From the NCBI GenBank assembly GCA_038210655.1, contig JBBQWM010000024.1:1-64000 (forward strand): a DNA stretch of 64,000 bases, written 5' to 3'. Shown piece after piece: positions 52,242 through 59,554 of this stretch (positions within the stretch are counted from its first letter, which is position 1; the number at the start of each line of letters is the position of its first letter). Below the pieces are notes generated by a model, which saw only the letters and a program-made list of their open reading frames with translations, was not told the DNA's origin and did not search any database. This stretch comes from 54-19 sp038210655 (lineage in GTDB: Bacteria; Chloroflexota; Chloroflexia; Chloroheliales; Chloroheliaceae). A program made the position numbers and the translations under genes.

Positions 52242-53672
52242 TTAAAAAGTGGTTGGGAATTTTGCCAGTTGCGCCGGGCTTAGATAATCTTCTAGCTTGA
52301 GACGGGCCATTACTTCATCTGGTACGCGGCTGACTGTACCACTCGCATCCGGCTTGAGGGTCGCATCAATGCCGCCCTTGCCACTCAAACCGCTGGCGGC
52401 TTCCGGCAACGAAGGATCGAGGGCCGAACCGGTAATCCGCTCTACCACAATCAGGTCGCGGGGCCACTGGGAGCGGGTAGCGATAGCCCACCAGACCTGC
52501 GTCTCGTCAAAGATGTCGATGTCGGCATCCACCACAAAAACGTGCTTGACCCGCCGGAAAGCTAACGCCGCCATAATCACATCGCGGGCTACTCCTGGCT
52601 TGGTACCAGCAGCCAGTTGAATATAAGCGTGGAACCGCCGCCCCGAAATCGGCACATGCACATTTTGAACATCTGGCGCGATCTGTTTGACGATCTGATA
52701 AATCTTGGCTTCAAGGGCCATGTTGTCGGCTACCAGCATATCGGGCAAGCCACTGGCGTAATCGTGATAAATGGCATCGTGACGATGAGTGACAGTTGTC
52801 ACCTCGAACAGGGGGGCCTTCTTTACGTCGCCCGTAAAGCCGGTAAACTCCCCAAAGGGGCCTTCTGGCTCAGTGGTCGCCCCTACATAGCCTTCCAGCA
52901 CAATCTCGGCCTCGGCAGGCACTAACAGCCGTTCTCCAAAATTCTCGCTGGCAACCAACCGTAAGGGCTGACCCAGAAAGGAACCAACCGAAGGCCAATG
53001 GCTTTCCGGGTAGCCCAACTTGGCTTGCGACCCCAACACCACCGCCGGATGATGACCGATCCAGACTGCAATTGGTGCTTTCTCGCCCCGTTGCCAGAAT
53101 TTTTGCATATTGCGATAATTGTGCGACCCAGGGTAGGGGAAAATGCCGGTCTGCCGTTCGGCTTTGACCCAGCAGCGTTGAATAGCGGTATTATCCTCGC
53201 CTGTATCGGGGTCGTAGGTCGTCACGTGAGCGGCAGTCAGGTAGGGGCCAGCATCCCGCTCGTGTTGCCAGACCACTGGAAATTCTAACAGGTTGATCTG
53301 AGCGCCATTTAGCACGACTTCTTTGACCGCCGCTTCGTCTCGGCTTACGATTACCGGCAGAATGGGACGGGCCGCAAGACGGGCATACTCGACCGCCGCC
53401 CGGCGTGGCTCACCCAGACCGAGGGCCGTCGCGCATAATTCGCGGCTGGCGGCCAGGTTCGTCACCAACCGAAAGCGACTTTCGCTACCATCTATCAGGC
53501 GCGGACGGTGGGCGATAATCAGAGGATGCCGCCCAACCTTCCATAGTTTATGCTGAAGGGCGGTTAGCTCAAACCGACAGCTAATCGGCTGCTCAATATC
53601 AAAAAAGTAATCTGGTCGGCTTTCGCGCCACTGAGCCAGAAAAGTCCGTAAATCGGGATAAGGAGTTGGCAT
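52242..53672 (-). CDS. UbiD-family decarboxylase
   Basis: A 476-residue protein beginning MPTPYPDLRTFLAQW, of the UbiD prenylated-FMN-dependent family that reversibly (de)carboxylates aromatic and unsaturated acids. Typical stretches are VWQHERDAGPYLTAA, GHHPAVVLGSQ, EGPFGEFTGF, and VFVVDADIDIFDETQVWWAIATRSQWPRDL. The E-R-E type residues cannot be fixed with confidence. ATG 53672 has GAGGAAG a few nt upstream. No ubiX-like flavin prenyltransferase gene is nearby. Its upstream region lies in the 72-bp repeat shared with the DUF2231 gene. Confidence 0.88.
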   Translation of the reverse strand: MPTPYPDLRTFLAQWRESRPDYFFDIEQPISCRFELTALQHKLWKVGRHPLIIAHRPRLIDGSESRFRLVTNLAASRELCATALGLGEPRRAAVEYARLAARPILPVIVSRDEAAVKEVVLNGAQINLLEFPVVWQHERDAGPYLTAAHVTTYDPDTGEDNTAIQRCWVKAERQTGIFPYPGSHNYRNMQKFWQRGEKAPIAVWIGHHPAVVLGSQAKLGYPESHWPSVGSFLGQPLRLVASENFGERLLVPAEAEIVLEGYVGATTEPEGPFGEFTGFTGDVKKAPLFEVTTVTHRHDAIYHDYASGLPDMLVADNMALEAKIYQIVKQIAPDVQNVHVPISGRRFHAYIQLAAGTKPGVARDVIMAALAFRRVKHVFVVDADIDIFDETQVWWAIATRSQWPRDLIVVERITGSALDPSLPEAASGLSGKGGIDATLKPDASGTVSRVPDEVMARLKLEDYLSPAQLAKFPTTF

Positions 53673-53681
53673 TACTTCCTC

Positions 53682-53753
53682 TACTTTGACAAATTTAATG
53701 CTTAAAATGGGGGGAATCAGCAGATGGAACCTGTAGTGGCGGGACATCCCCTC
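53682..53753. repeat. 72-bp direct repeat, left copy
   Basis: Matches 54681-54752 at 66 of 72 positions. It includes TTGACAAATTTAATGC and a copy of the first ten codons of the DUF2231 gene (ATGGAACCTGTAGTGGCGGG). The match ends at the stop codon of the chlorite-dismutase-family gene. From here the duplicated start would give only a 27-residue frame. Confidence 0.9.
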
Positions 53754-54306
53754 ACCGTGCTAAACGAATGTCTATCTCGCGTTCGACGTATTTCCATTCT
53801 TCAGTAGTACGTAACCATGCAGTTAGCTCTTCAAACAAATCAGAGTGTTCAGGCGCGTACTCGAACCAGGTTAAAAAATCGAACTGCTCCCCCAGTTCCC
53901 GACTTTGATAGAGGCGGCGGGATATAGCGGGAAGATATTTGAGGCTGGAACTGATATGATGGGAGGACTCCTCGAAAATGGCTCGGCGCTCATCCTGGGT
54001 CAGGTTCCACCAGGCATCTGATTTTCGGACCGGAATCAAAGCGGCGCGGGTGGCTCCGGCCCGATCCAACCCCTCCTGAGACGCGACAAGTGTTTTATGC
54101 TCATGCCGTTCGACGTAACGCACATGACCGTTAGTTCCGTGTAGTATCCAAGCTGCCTCAGAAGTTTGTGATCTTGGCACAAGCTCCTGGAATACTGCGA
54201 GGCGAGCAACCTGTATAAGGGTTGGGCCGCTAACGGCATTAAGGCCTATCACCTGCCATTGTCCCTGCTCCCCTCCTACGAAACTTACCGGAATTATTGC
54301 AGCCAT
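53752..54306 (-). CDS. chlorite-dismutase-family protein
   Basis: A 184-residue protein with the hallmarks of the chlorite-dismutase/HemQ-like superfamily: DAWWNLTQDERRAIFEESSHH, the helix LKYLPAISRRL, FDFLTWFEYAPEHSDLFEEL and the closing LRTTEEWKYVEREIDI. Members bind heme; some are peroxidases or heme-biosynthetic. The proximal-histidine position is not certain here (RRLYQSRE where close relatives often have His), so heme binding needs proof. ATG 54306 has AAGGAG at 7 nt; an earlier start nine codons up has none. The gene and its spacer are bracketed by 72-bp direct repeats, indicating insertion between ubiD and the DUF2231 gene. Confidence 0.8.
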   Translation of the reverse strand: MAAIIPVSFVGGEQGQWQVIGLNAVSGPTLIQVARLAVFQELVPRSQTSEAAWILHGTNGHVRYVERHEHKTLVASQEGLDRAGATRAALIPVRKSDAWWNLTQDERRAIFEESSHHISSSLKYLPAISRRLYQSRELGEQFDFLTWFEYAPEHSDLFEELTAWLRTTEEWKYVEREIDIRLAR

Positions 54307-54680
54307 ATTTTGCTCCTTAAGTAAGACCGACAATTCACAAGATTTGTACTCTACTGTCTAGTTGAGCAGCTAAATTATTTAGGGCAAAGTTTTATTACGT
54401 AAAACCTCAATAAGTATAACATAGGAAACTATATCGATTAGGCTCAAAAGGTCAGTTAGGTGAACGAGATTTACTCGTCCGCCCGCCCGAAACCTTAACG
54501 GTCGAGCTAAGCGCGGCTGGTCCCTGAGTACTCGATACCGCCCGCAGAATTTCTTAGCTGACCGAAGTATATTTACAACTACTCCCCGATTTGTTTAGTT
54601 CTGTTTGTTTTCAAGGGCTGACCTGAATTTGAGGGGTTAGCGGCACAGGCTATGCAATAAAAGTTCTACAGGAATTCAAT
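54307..54680. other. spacer within the repeat-bracketed insert
   Basis: About 370 nt between the chlorite-dismutase-family start and the right direct repeat. It should hold that gene's promoter. No reading frame or dispersed repeat of the described families was recognised; a GC-rich tract around 54475-54550 is flanked by AT-rich sequence. Confidence 0.5.
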
Positions 54681-54752
54681 TACTTTGACAAATTTAATGC
54701 TTAAAATGGGGGAGATTAACAGATGGAACCTGTAGTGGCGGGACACCCGCTC
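54681..54752. repeat. 72-bp direct repeat, right copy
   Basis: The copy that continues into the intact DUF2231 gene (ATG at 54723), hence probably the original. It carries the gene's upstream region and first ten codons. Confidence 0.9.
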
Positions 54753-55628
54753 CATCCGGCGCTTGTTACACTACCAGTCGGACTTTTTCCGGCCAGTTAC
54801 GCGCTGGACATACTGGCAATGACCACTGGCAACGAAAAATTGGCTCAGGCCGCCTATTACAATATGGTAATTGGTTGTGTCGGGGCGCTTCCGGCGGCTC
54901 TGGCTGGCTTTTTAGACTACCGCCAGATGGATCAAAAAGACCCGGCTCAAAACACAGCTAAAACTCATGGCTGGCTAAATGCCGGGCTGATCGGGCTTTA
55001 CGGGCTGAACTTGTTGGTGCGCCGTAAGAACAAACGCAGCTTCCTGGGCTTTTTGCTCTCGACCATCGGCACCGCCGGACTACTGGTGTCGGGCTATCTG
55101 GGTGGAGAACTGGCCTATGGGCGAGGCTGGCGAGTACGTGCCGCCGAGCGGTTCGAGTTGGAATGGCAAAAGCAGCACAAAACTGGCCCCTTCGCCGAGG
55201 GCGATCACTCCAACAAAACCACCGAGGAAGAGTTCCCGCCCCAGGTTATCAAGGCTTTCCGCGAACTCAAAAGCGGACAGGCGGTCTTTGATGAGATCAA
55301 AAATAGTGAGCCAGTCGATGAAAGCCAATCCCGCAACGGCCTAAACACTTTTAAGACCCAAAAGCAGTCTCGCGCTCAGTCGCCCGCTACCTCCGAAGAA
55401 AAGCCGGAAGCGGCGCAGGCGGCTAACGGGGCTGACCAAGAGGCCCGAATTCGAAAATCGGCTCCCGACAACAAGCCAAGCCAGGCCGAAGGCGAACGCG
55501 ATATGGATGTCGCCCGTCAGTCCGGCCCGGTTGATCTGCCAAGTCAGGCTGAAGGCGACCGGGATACTATCGAAGCTGACCTTAATAGCTTGCATCAGCC
55601 CAACCAGCGGCCCCAGGCTTTGGGCTAA
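54723..55628 (+). CDS. DUF2231 membrane protein with disordered tail
   Basis: A 301-residue protein. The N-terminal half is a DUF2231 domain: MEPVVAGHPLHPALVTLPVGLFPASYALDI, the HPLHPALV motif, then about four membrane helices to residue 142 (GYLGGELAYGRG). The C-terminal 150 residues are charged and disordered, with two near-repeats SQAEGERD and SQAEGDRD. Function unknown; DUF2231 proteins often have heme or redox partners, so the neighbouring heme-type protein may be relevant. It overlaps the convergent dual-OB gene by 4 nt. Confidence 0.87.
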   Translation: MEPVVAGHPLHPALVTLPVGLFPASYALDILAMTTGNEKLAQAAYYNMVIGCVGALPAALAGFLDYRQMDQKDPAQNTAKTHGWLNAGLIGLYGLNLLVRRKNKRSFLGFLLSTIGTAGLLVSGYLGGELAYGRGWRVRAAERFELEWQKQHKTGPFAEGDHSNKTTEEEFPPQVIKAFRELKSGQAVFDEIKNSEPVDESQSRNGLNTFKTQKQSRAQSPATSEEKPEAAQAANGADQEARIRKSAPDNKPSQAEGERDMDVARQSGPVDLPSQAEGDRDTIEADLNSLHQPNQRPQALG

Positions 55629-56320
55629 TTCAGCCAGAGCGGTTGGTTTTCAAAGTGGAGATTATTGACTTGCAGCCAGTGGCGCGGGTTGTCTTTGGGC
55701 CATCCCCGAGTCAGCCCGACACTCAAAATGATTGGCGTACCGCTTTCGCACCAGGCGACAGCCTGCTCAAAAGCGGTACGGTTAATCCTAGTTTGATCGG
55801 CTTCGTAAAATCGCAAATCGGTAATGGCGAGGCTCAAATCAAACTGACCATCGTTCAAGCTGATCCGAGGACGGTCACGGTTGTCGATAAGGGCAGTCGA
55901 GAGGCGCGGCGGTTGAACCAGCCGTAAACAACCAAGTGAAGCTTGACCCGTCCCTAACTCTACGATTGCGCTTGTACCATTTTGTTTTAATTGCGGACCG
56001 AAAATATTACCCAAAGTCGGTTGAGCCAGTCTATCAAGTATTTGCCAGAATTCTTTGGGTGTAACTTGAGGCTGGCGGCGGATTTTGCGTGGCTCAAACC
56101 GGACATCTTCGACTTCTGGTGGCTTCCCCACCGCCTGCACCCAACCCAAATCAAGCGAATGTCCCAGGCCAAAATAACCGCCCTGATTAGCTAAATAAGC
56201 GGTAGTCAGGTTAGTGTTGAAAAGTACCGGCCGGATGTGGCGGTTGGTAGCCGGGTCTACCCCGGCCACGCAAATATGGGTTGCATCTATCCGAGTGAGA
56301 TGGTTGACGATAATCTTCAT
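55625..56320 (-). CDS. dual-OB-type protein associated with DUF488
   Basis: A 231-residue soluble protein starting MKIIVNHLTRIDATHICVAGVDP. It resembles what I know as a dual OB-fold domain protein, with two beta-barrel-like halves: RHIRPVLF, DLGWVQAVGKPPEVEDV then LVQPPRL...RISLNDGQFDLSLAITDLRFYEAD. OB folds bind nucleic acid. ATG 56320 has CAGGAC at 7 nt; an upstream frame of 38 codons would overlap the preceding gene. It is the last of a run DUF488-DUF488-dual-OB with a 20-nt gap, so the three are surely co-transcribed. Function is unproven. Confidence 0.72.
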   Translation of the reverse strand: MKIIVNHLTRIDATHICVAGVDPATNRHIRPVLFNTNLTTAYLANQGGYFGLGHSLDLGWVQAVGKPPEVEDVRFEPRKIRRQPQVTPKEFWQILDRLAQPTLGNIFGPQLKQNGTSAIVELGTGQASLGCLRLVQPPRLSTALIDNRDRPRISLNDGQFDLSLAITDLRFYEADQTRINRTAFEQAVAWCESGTPIILSVGLTRGWPKDNPRHWLQVNNLHFENQPLWLN

Positions 56321-56340
56321 TGATTTGTCCTGGTGTAAGA

Positions 56341-56778
56341 CTAAAGATGCGTTATGTTGATCTGGCCCCAGTGCTGCTGTAAATATTCGGCGACCAACCG
56401 CCGGTGACAATGTTCGGCAGTCGCTTCGCTGCAAAGCATTGCGGTCGGCGTTTCAAACAAATGACGGTCGAGCTTTTCCTCAATTTTGCGCTCGGTCATC
56501 AAACCCAGAAAAGCTTTTTCGTAAGCCTGCCAGCTTCCCTTATTTTTCTTGTAATCGTCCAGCATTTCCTGGGTCGGCGTAAGGGCTAGTTCGTGCCGAT
56601 AGTGCGCTCCACAAATTTCGTGCAGGAAATAGGCCAGGTCGTCCCGTTTGGTGAAACCGGCTAATTGGGAAGAGTTATTGAGCCGAATATCGAGCAACTG
56701 CTTGATCCCGGCCTGTTTTAAGGTGTCAAAGAACTGGGAGGCGGTTTTTTTGGTGAAACCGACCGTATAGATTTCCAT
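56341..56778 (-). CDS. DUF488 protein (short)
   Basis: A 145-residue DUF488 protein: MEIYTVGFTKKTASQFFDTLKQAGIKQLLDIRLN at the start, and the family's C-terminal signature LCSEATAEHCHRR with the Cys-Glu ... Cys-His-Arg residues intact (about 115-127). DUF488 has no established biochemical role that I know. ATG 56778 has GAGGAAG at 7 nt, and this site and the start lie inside the 3' end of the preceding DUF488 gene: the genes overlap by 61 nt in different frames, which suggests coupled translation. Confidence 0.85.
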   Translation of the reverse strand: MEIYTVGFTKKTASQFFDTLKQAGIKQLLDIRLNNSSQLAGFTKRDDLAYFLHEICGAHYRHELALTPTQEMLDDYKKNKGSWQAYEKAFLGLMTERKIEEKLDRHLFETPTAMLCSEATAEHCHRRLVAEYLQQHWGQINITHL

Positions 56779-57341
56779 GCCGTAACTTCCTCGTCGGCAA
56801 ACAGGGCGAGTTGCCCGTTGTCGGCGGTCTGCTTTTGACCGAGCAAATCGGCCTCGTTTTGTACCGAACCATCCGCCCGGATATGCTGCACTTCAATTCC
56901 GCGTCCGGTCAGTACCCGGCTTATCAACAAATGACGGTGGCAGCCAAGTGGGTTTTCCTCGCTGCACATGATAGCGACTCGGAATTTTTCCAACCCTTTT
57001 TCGAGCCGGGCCACCCCCTCCTCGAAAAAATCGGCTTCGGCAACCCTGGCATAAATAACCCGGTTCGTGGCATCATAATATTCGGGGCCGTCGGGTCGTC
57101 CACCTAATTCTTTGCCCATAAAGAGATATTTCAGGCCGTGTTTGGTTATAGCCGTCTTGAGTTCGGCGGCACTAAAGTGAGGCGTATATTTGGAATAGGG
57201 CCGCGAACGCACATCGACCAGCACTTCGATCTGGTGAGTATCGAGCAGCCCTAAAAAAGTTTCGAGCGAATGGTTGGAGTGACCGATAGAATATACGGCA
57301 AGCGGTTTTGGGTCGCTATCTAGTTGGGCTTGAGTGTTCAT
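56718..57341 (-). CDS. DUF488 protein (long)
   Basis: A 207-residue DUF488 protein: YSIGHSNHSLETFLGLLDTHQIEVLVDVRSRPYSKYTPHF at the N-terminus, LGGRPDGPEYYD in the middle and MCSEENPLGCHRHLL as the Cys-Glu/Cys-His-Arg signature near 120-135. It is the classical form with the GHSN and DVRSRPYS motifs; the shorter partner has GFTK and DIRLNNS at these sites, so the two are divergent paralogs rather than a recent duplication. Start ATG 57341. It follows the membrane protein gene by 26 nt. Confidence 0.9.
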   Translation of the reverse strand: MNTQAQLDSDPKPLAVYSIGHSNHSLETFLGLLDTHQIEVLVDVRSRPYSKYTPHFSAAELKTAITKHGLKYLFMGKELGGRPDGPEYYDATNRVIYARVAEADFFEEGVARLEKGLEKFRVAIMCSEENPLGCHRHLLISRVLTGRGIEVQHIRADGSVQNEADLLGQKQTADNGQLALFADEEVTAWKSIRSVSPKKPPPSSLTP

Positions 57342-57367
57342 AGGTGGTCTTCAACCATTCAGCCGTT

Positions 57368-57901
57368 TTAATACTTGGCCCCTTTTCGCAGAGCGTCAAT
57401 CGCATTGTAAGCACTTAGCAAGATCAGGATGGCCGAGGCTATCAGAGCGATAATCACGCCAAAACCGAGGCCATACCCATCGCCCGGCGCTACATCTTGC
57501 ACCAATACGATTATCAGAGTAAAGAGGCCGATCAAAGCTTGCCCGACCGCCAGCGAAATCGAGTCGCGGCTAAGTCCAACAAAACCCATTACAACCGAGG
57601 CCAGGGCTGCCCCAAATACCAGCCAGCCGTTCCCACTACCCTCAATTCCCATTTCGCTATAATTGTTGGGGCCAGTCGCCCAGGGCAAAAAGCCGCTAAT
57701 TGCCAGTACGACCCCGACTGCCAGCGCGGCCCATTCGAGTGGCGGAGCCTTAGAGGGTTCGGGCATCAAGGCTTGGATCAAAGAAGGTTTGGCAGCCTGG
57801 GGCATCGCGGCGGCCCCACCCGGTGGTGGTGGCATAGCGGGTTGGCCCTGGGGCCGGGGTGGTTGACCCTGCGGCGGTTGTGGTCCTTGCGGTGTAGTCA
57901 T
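57368..57901 (-). CDS. small four-helix membrane protein with Pro-rich N-terminus
   Basis: A 177-residue protein. Residues 1-50 are Pro/Gln/Gly-rich and soluble (MTTPQGPQPPQGQPPRPQG...), followed by about four membrane helices (WAALAVGVVLAISGFLPWA, FGAALASVVMGFVGL, AVGQALIGLFTLIIVLV, FGVIIALIASAILILLSAY). ATG 57901 has AGGAG at 8 nt; two earlier starts have no site. Family and role are unknown. It sits in a close run of minus-strand genes between rhodanese and DUF488. Confidence 0.78.
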   Translation of the reverse strand: MTTPQGPQPPQGQPPRPQGQPAMPPPPGGAAAMPQAAKPSLIQALMPEPSKAPPLEWAALAVGVVLAISGFLPWATGPNNYSEMGIEGSGNGWLVFGAALASVVMGFVGLSRDSISLAVGQALIGLFTLIIVLVQDVAPGDGYGLGFGVIIALIASAILILLSAYNAIDALRKGAKY

Positions 57902-57952
57902 TGTTTTACTCCTCATATGGGAAGCAACGCTTCCTCCCACAAGTAATCTTGG

Positions 57953-58300
57953 CTAATCTCTTTCGCGTACTACCGGCAAACCAGCGTAAACCCAGCCACC
58001 CATTCCGCTTGCCAGATTGTAAATCCGGCTATACCCGGCGATAGCGGCAATTTCGGAGGCTGCCGCACTACGCTGACCGACGGCGCATACAAATAGCACC
58101 GGCTCATCTTTGGCAAGTTCTAGTTCAGCCAGGCTCCGAGCAAAGCTATACAACCCGTCGATGGGAACCAAAATAGCCTCCTCGATATGACCGCTCTTAT
58201 ATTCGTAAGGCTGGCGGACATCGATCACCTTGAGTTCGCCACGCTCGATCAAGGGGGCGGCATCTTCGGCTTCTATCGAAATAAAAGGCTCTTGCTCCAT
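57953..58300 (-). CDS. rhodanese-domain protein
   Basis: A 115-residue single-domain rhodanese, with VIDVRQPYEYKSGHIEEAILVP and the catalytic cysteine C72 in the loop VCAVGQRSA. It probably transfers sulfane sulfur; the acceptor is unknown. ATG 58300 is preceded by an AGGACAGG-type site; an in-frame start 11 codons earlier has none. It is followed 51 nt later by the membrane protein gene, indicating a common transcript. Confidence 0.92.
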   Translation of the reverse strand: MEQEPFISIEAEDAAPLIERGELKVIDVRQPYEYKSGHIEEAILVPIDGLYSFARSLAELELAKDEPVLFVCAVGQRSAAASEIAAIAGYSRIYNLASGMGGWVYAGLPVVRERD

Positions 58301-58384
58301 CACTTTACCTGTCCTGGTCTTTGCAAAACCCAAAATTCTTTGCTACGCCAATATATTAGCATTTTGCGGCCTCTAAGACAAGTT

Positions 58385-59050
58385 TTAACCCAACAAAAGG
58401 CGGGAAGGACAAACTTCGGCAAGCTGGCAAACTCCACAACGGGGCTTACGGGCCTCACAAGTCTGCCGCCCGTGCCAGATCAGCCGATGCGACAGATTTG
58501 TCCATTCCTCACGGGGGGCCAGCACCATCAGATCGCGCTCAATCTTAACCGGGTCGGTATTGGAAGATAGGCCCAACCGCCCGACTAGCCGCGTAACGTG
58601 GGTATCAACGGCGATGCCCTCGTTGATACCGTAGGCGTTACCCAGCACTACGCTGGCCGTCTTGCGGGCTACACCGGGCAGTTTGAGCAATTCTGGCATA
58701 GTCGGAGGGACTTGCCCGCCGTACTGCTCGACAATCAGCCTGGACGCGCCTAGCAAGCTACGGGCCTTATTGTGATAGAAGCCAGTCTTATAGATCAGTT
58801 TTTCGAGTTCTTCCTGCTCGGCCTGGGCCATTGCGTAAGGGTCGGGGTAGCGGGCAAACAAAGCGGGGGTAATCTTGTTGACCTGCACATCGGTACATTG
58901 GGCCGACAAAATTGTAGCAATCAAAAGCTGAAAGGGGTTCTCAAAGTCCAGCCCGCAACGCGGTTCTGGATAGAGCGCCACCAGTCGGGGATAGACGCAG
59001 GCAAACTGCGCGGCAAAGTCGAGTGGGGTTATCTCTTCGGGGCTACCCAT
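58385..59050 (-). CDS. nth: endonuclease III
   Basis: A 221-residue bifunctional DNA glycosylase/AP lyase of base-excision repair, removing oxidised pyrimidines. Visible: the helix-hairpin-helix LPGVARKTASVVLGNAYG with the catalytic lysine, the catalytic aspartate in VDTHVTRL, and the 4Fe-4S ligands C-X6-C-X2-C-X5-C in the last 25 residues (CEARKPRCGVCQLAEVC). ATG 59050 has GAGGT at 8 nt and lies 5 nt past the preceding stop; an in-frame start 26 codons upstream overlaps that gene and is rejected. Confidence 0.95.
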   Translation of the reverse strand: MGSPEEITPLDFAAQFACVYPRLVALYPEPRCGLDFENPFQLLIATILSAQCTDVQVNKITPALFARYPDPYAMAQAEQEELEKLIYKTGFYHNKARSLLGASRLIVEQYGGQVPPTMPELLKLPGVARKTASVVLGNAYGINEGIAVDTHVTRLVGRLGLSSNTDPVKIERDLMVLAPREEWTNLSHRLIWHGRQTCEARKPRCGVCQLAEVCPSRLLLG

Positions 59051-59055
59051 TGGGA

Positions 59056-59439
59056 TTAAACCTCGTACACTTCCCGCCAGATCGCAAAACCCTCCATAAA
59101 AGCGGGCAACCCTGCCGGAGGCAAGCACATCTCAATCACTTCCAGTACTTCTTTTTTGGTCGCCCCCAACCGCTTTGCGAGGGCGATATGGGTTCTGATA
59201 TGGTCGGGCAAGCTTCGCACCGCCACCAAAATACCAATCAGGATTAGCTCTTTGGTCTTTTTGTCGGAAGTGGTATTGGGGTTCAGGTAGGCCGATTGCA
59301 AAAGCGAGTTAAAGCTTTTCAAAAAGCCAAAGTCTTCTTCCGCCAACACCTTATGCAGGTCGAGAATATAGCCGCGCTCGGCCTCCATCTGCTCCAAATA
59401 GGCCCGTCGTTCCTGGTTTAACGCTTCGTCTTCGCTCAT
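59056..59439 (-). CDS. carboxymuconolactone-decarboxylase/AhpD-like protein
   Basis: A 127-residue helical protein with the CMD-like core TKELILIGILVAVRSLPDHIRTHIALAKRLGATKKEVLEVIE. The CxxC pair of peroxidase-type AhpD is absent (RSLPDHI occupies that position), so thiol-based peroxide reduction is not expected; the His residues are kept. ATG 59439 has GAGGTGAT upstream. It is translationally coupled to nth (5-nt gap), though a functional link to DNA repair is unproven. Confidence 0.85.
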   Translation of the reverse strand: MSEDEALNQERRAYLEQMEAERGYILDLHKVLAEEDFGFLKSFNSLLQSAYLNPNTTSDKKTKELILIGILVAVRSLPDHIRTHIALAKRLGATKKEVLEVIEMCLPPAGLPAFMEGFAIWREVYEV

Positions 59440-59465
59440 CAAATCACCTCAGAGTTATAAGAAAT

Positions 59466-59552
59466 GCAAAAGTCAGAATGCAGAATATTAAATCTGCACC
59501 TACCATCGTAAATCGCGGCCTCGCCCCCCCTCTGGGGGTAAATCGTAAATCT
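59466..59552. repeat. mixed heptamer and hairpin spacer
   Basis: Contains an AATGCAG/CAGAATG pair near 59475, ATCGTAA units near 59505 and 59541 and a small GC-rich hairpin (CCCCCCTCTGGGGG) at about 59525-59539, between the glycosyltransferase stop and the AhpD-like start. Confidence 0.65.
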
Positions 59553-59554
59553 AT

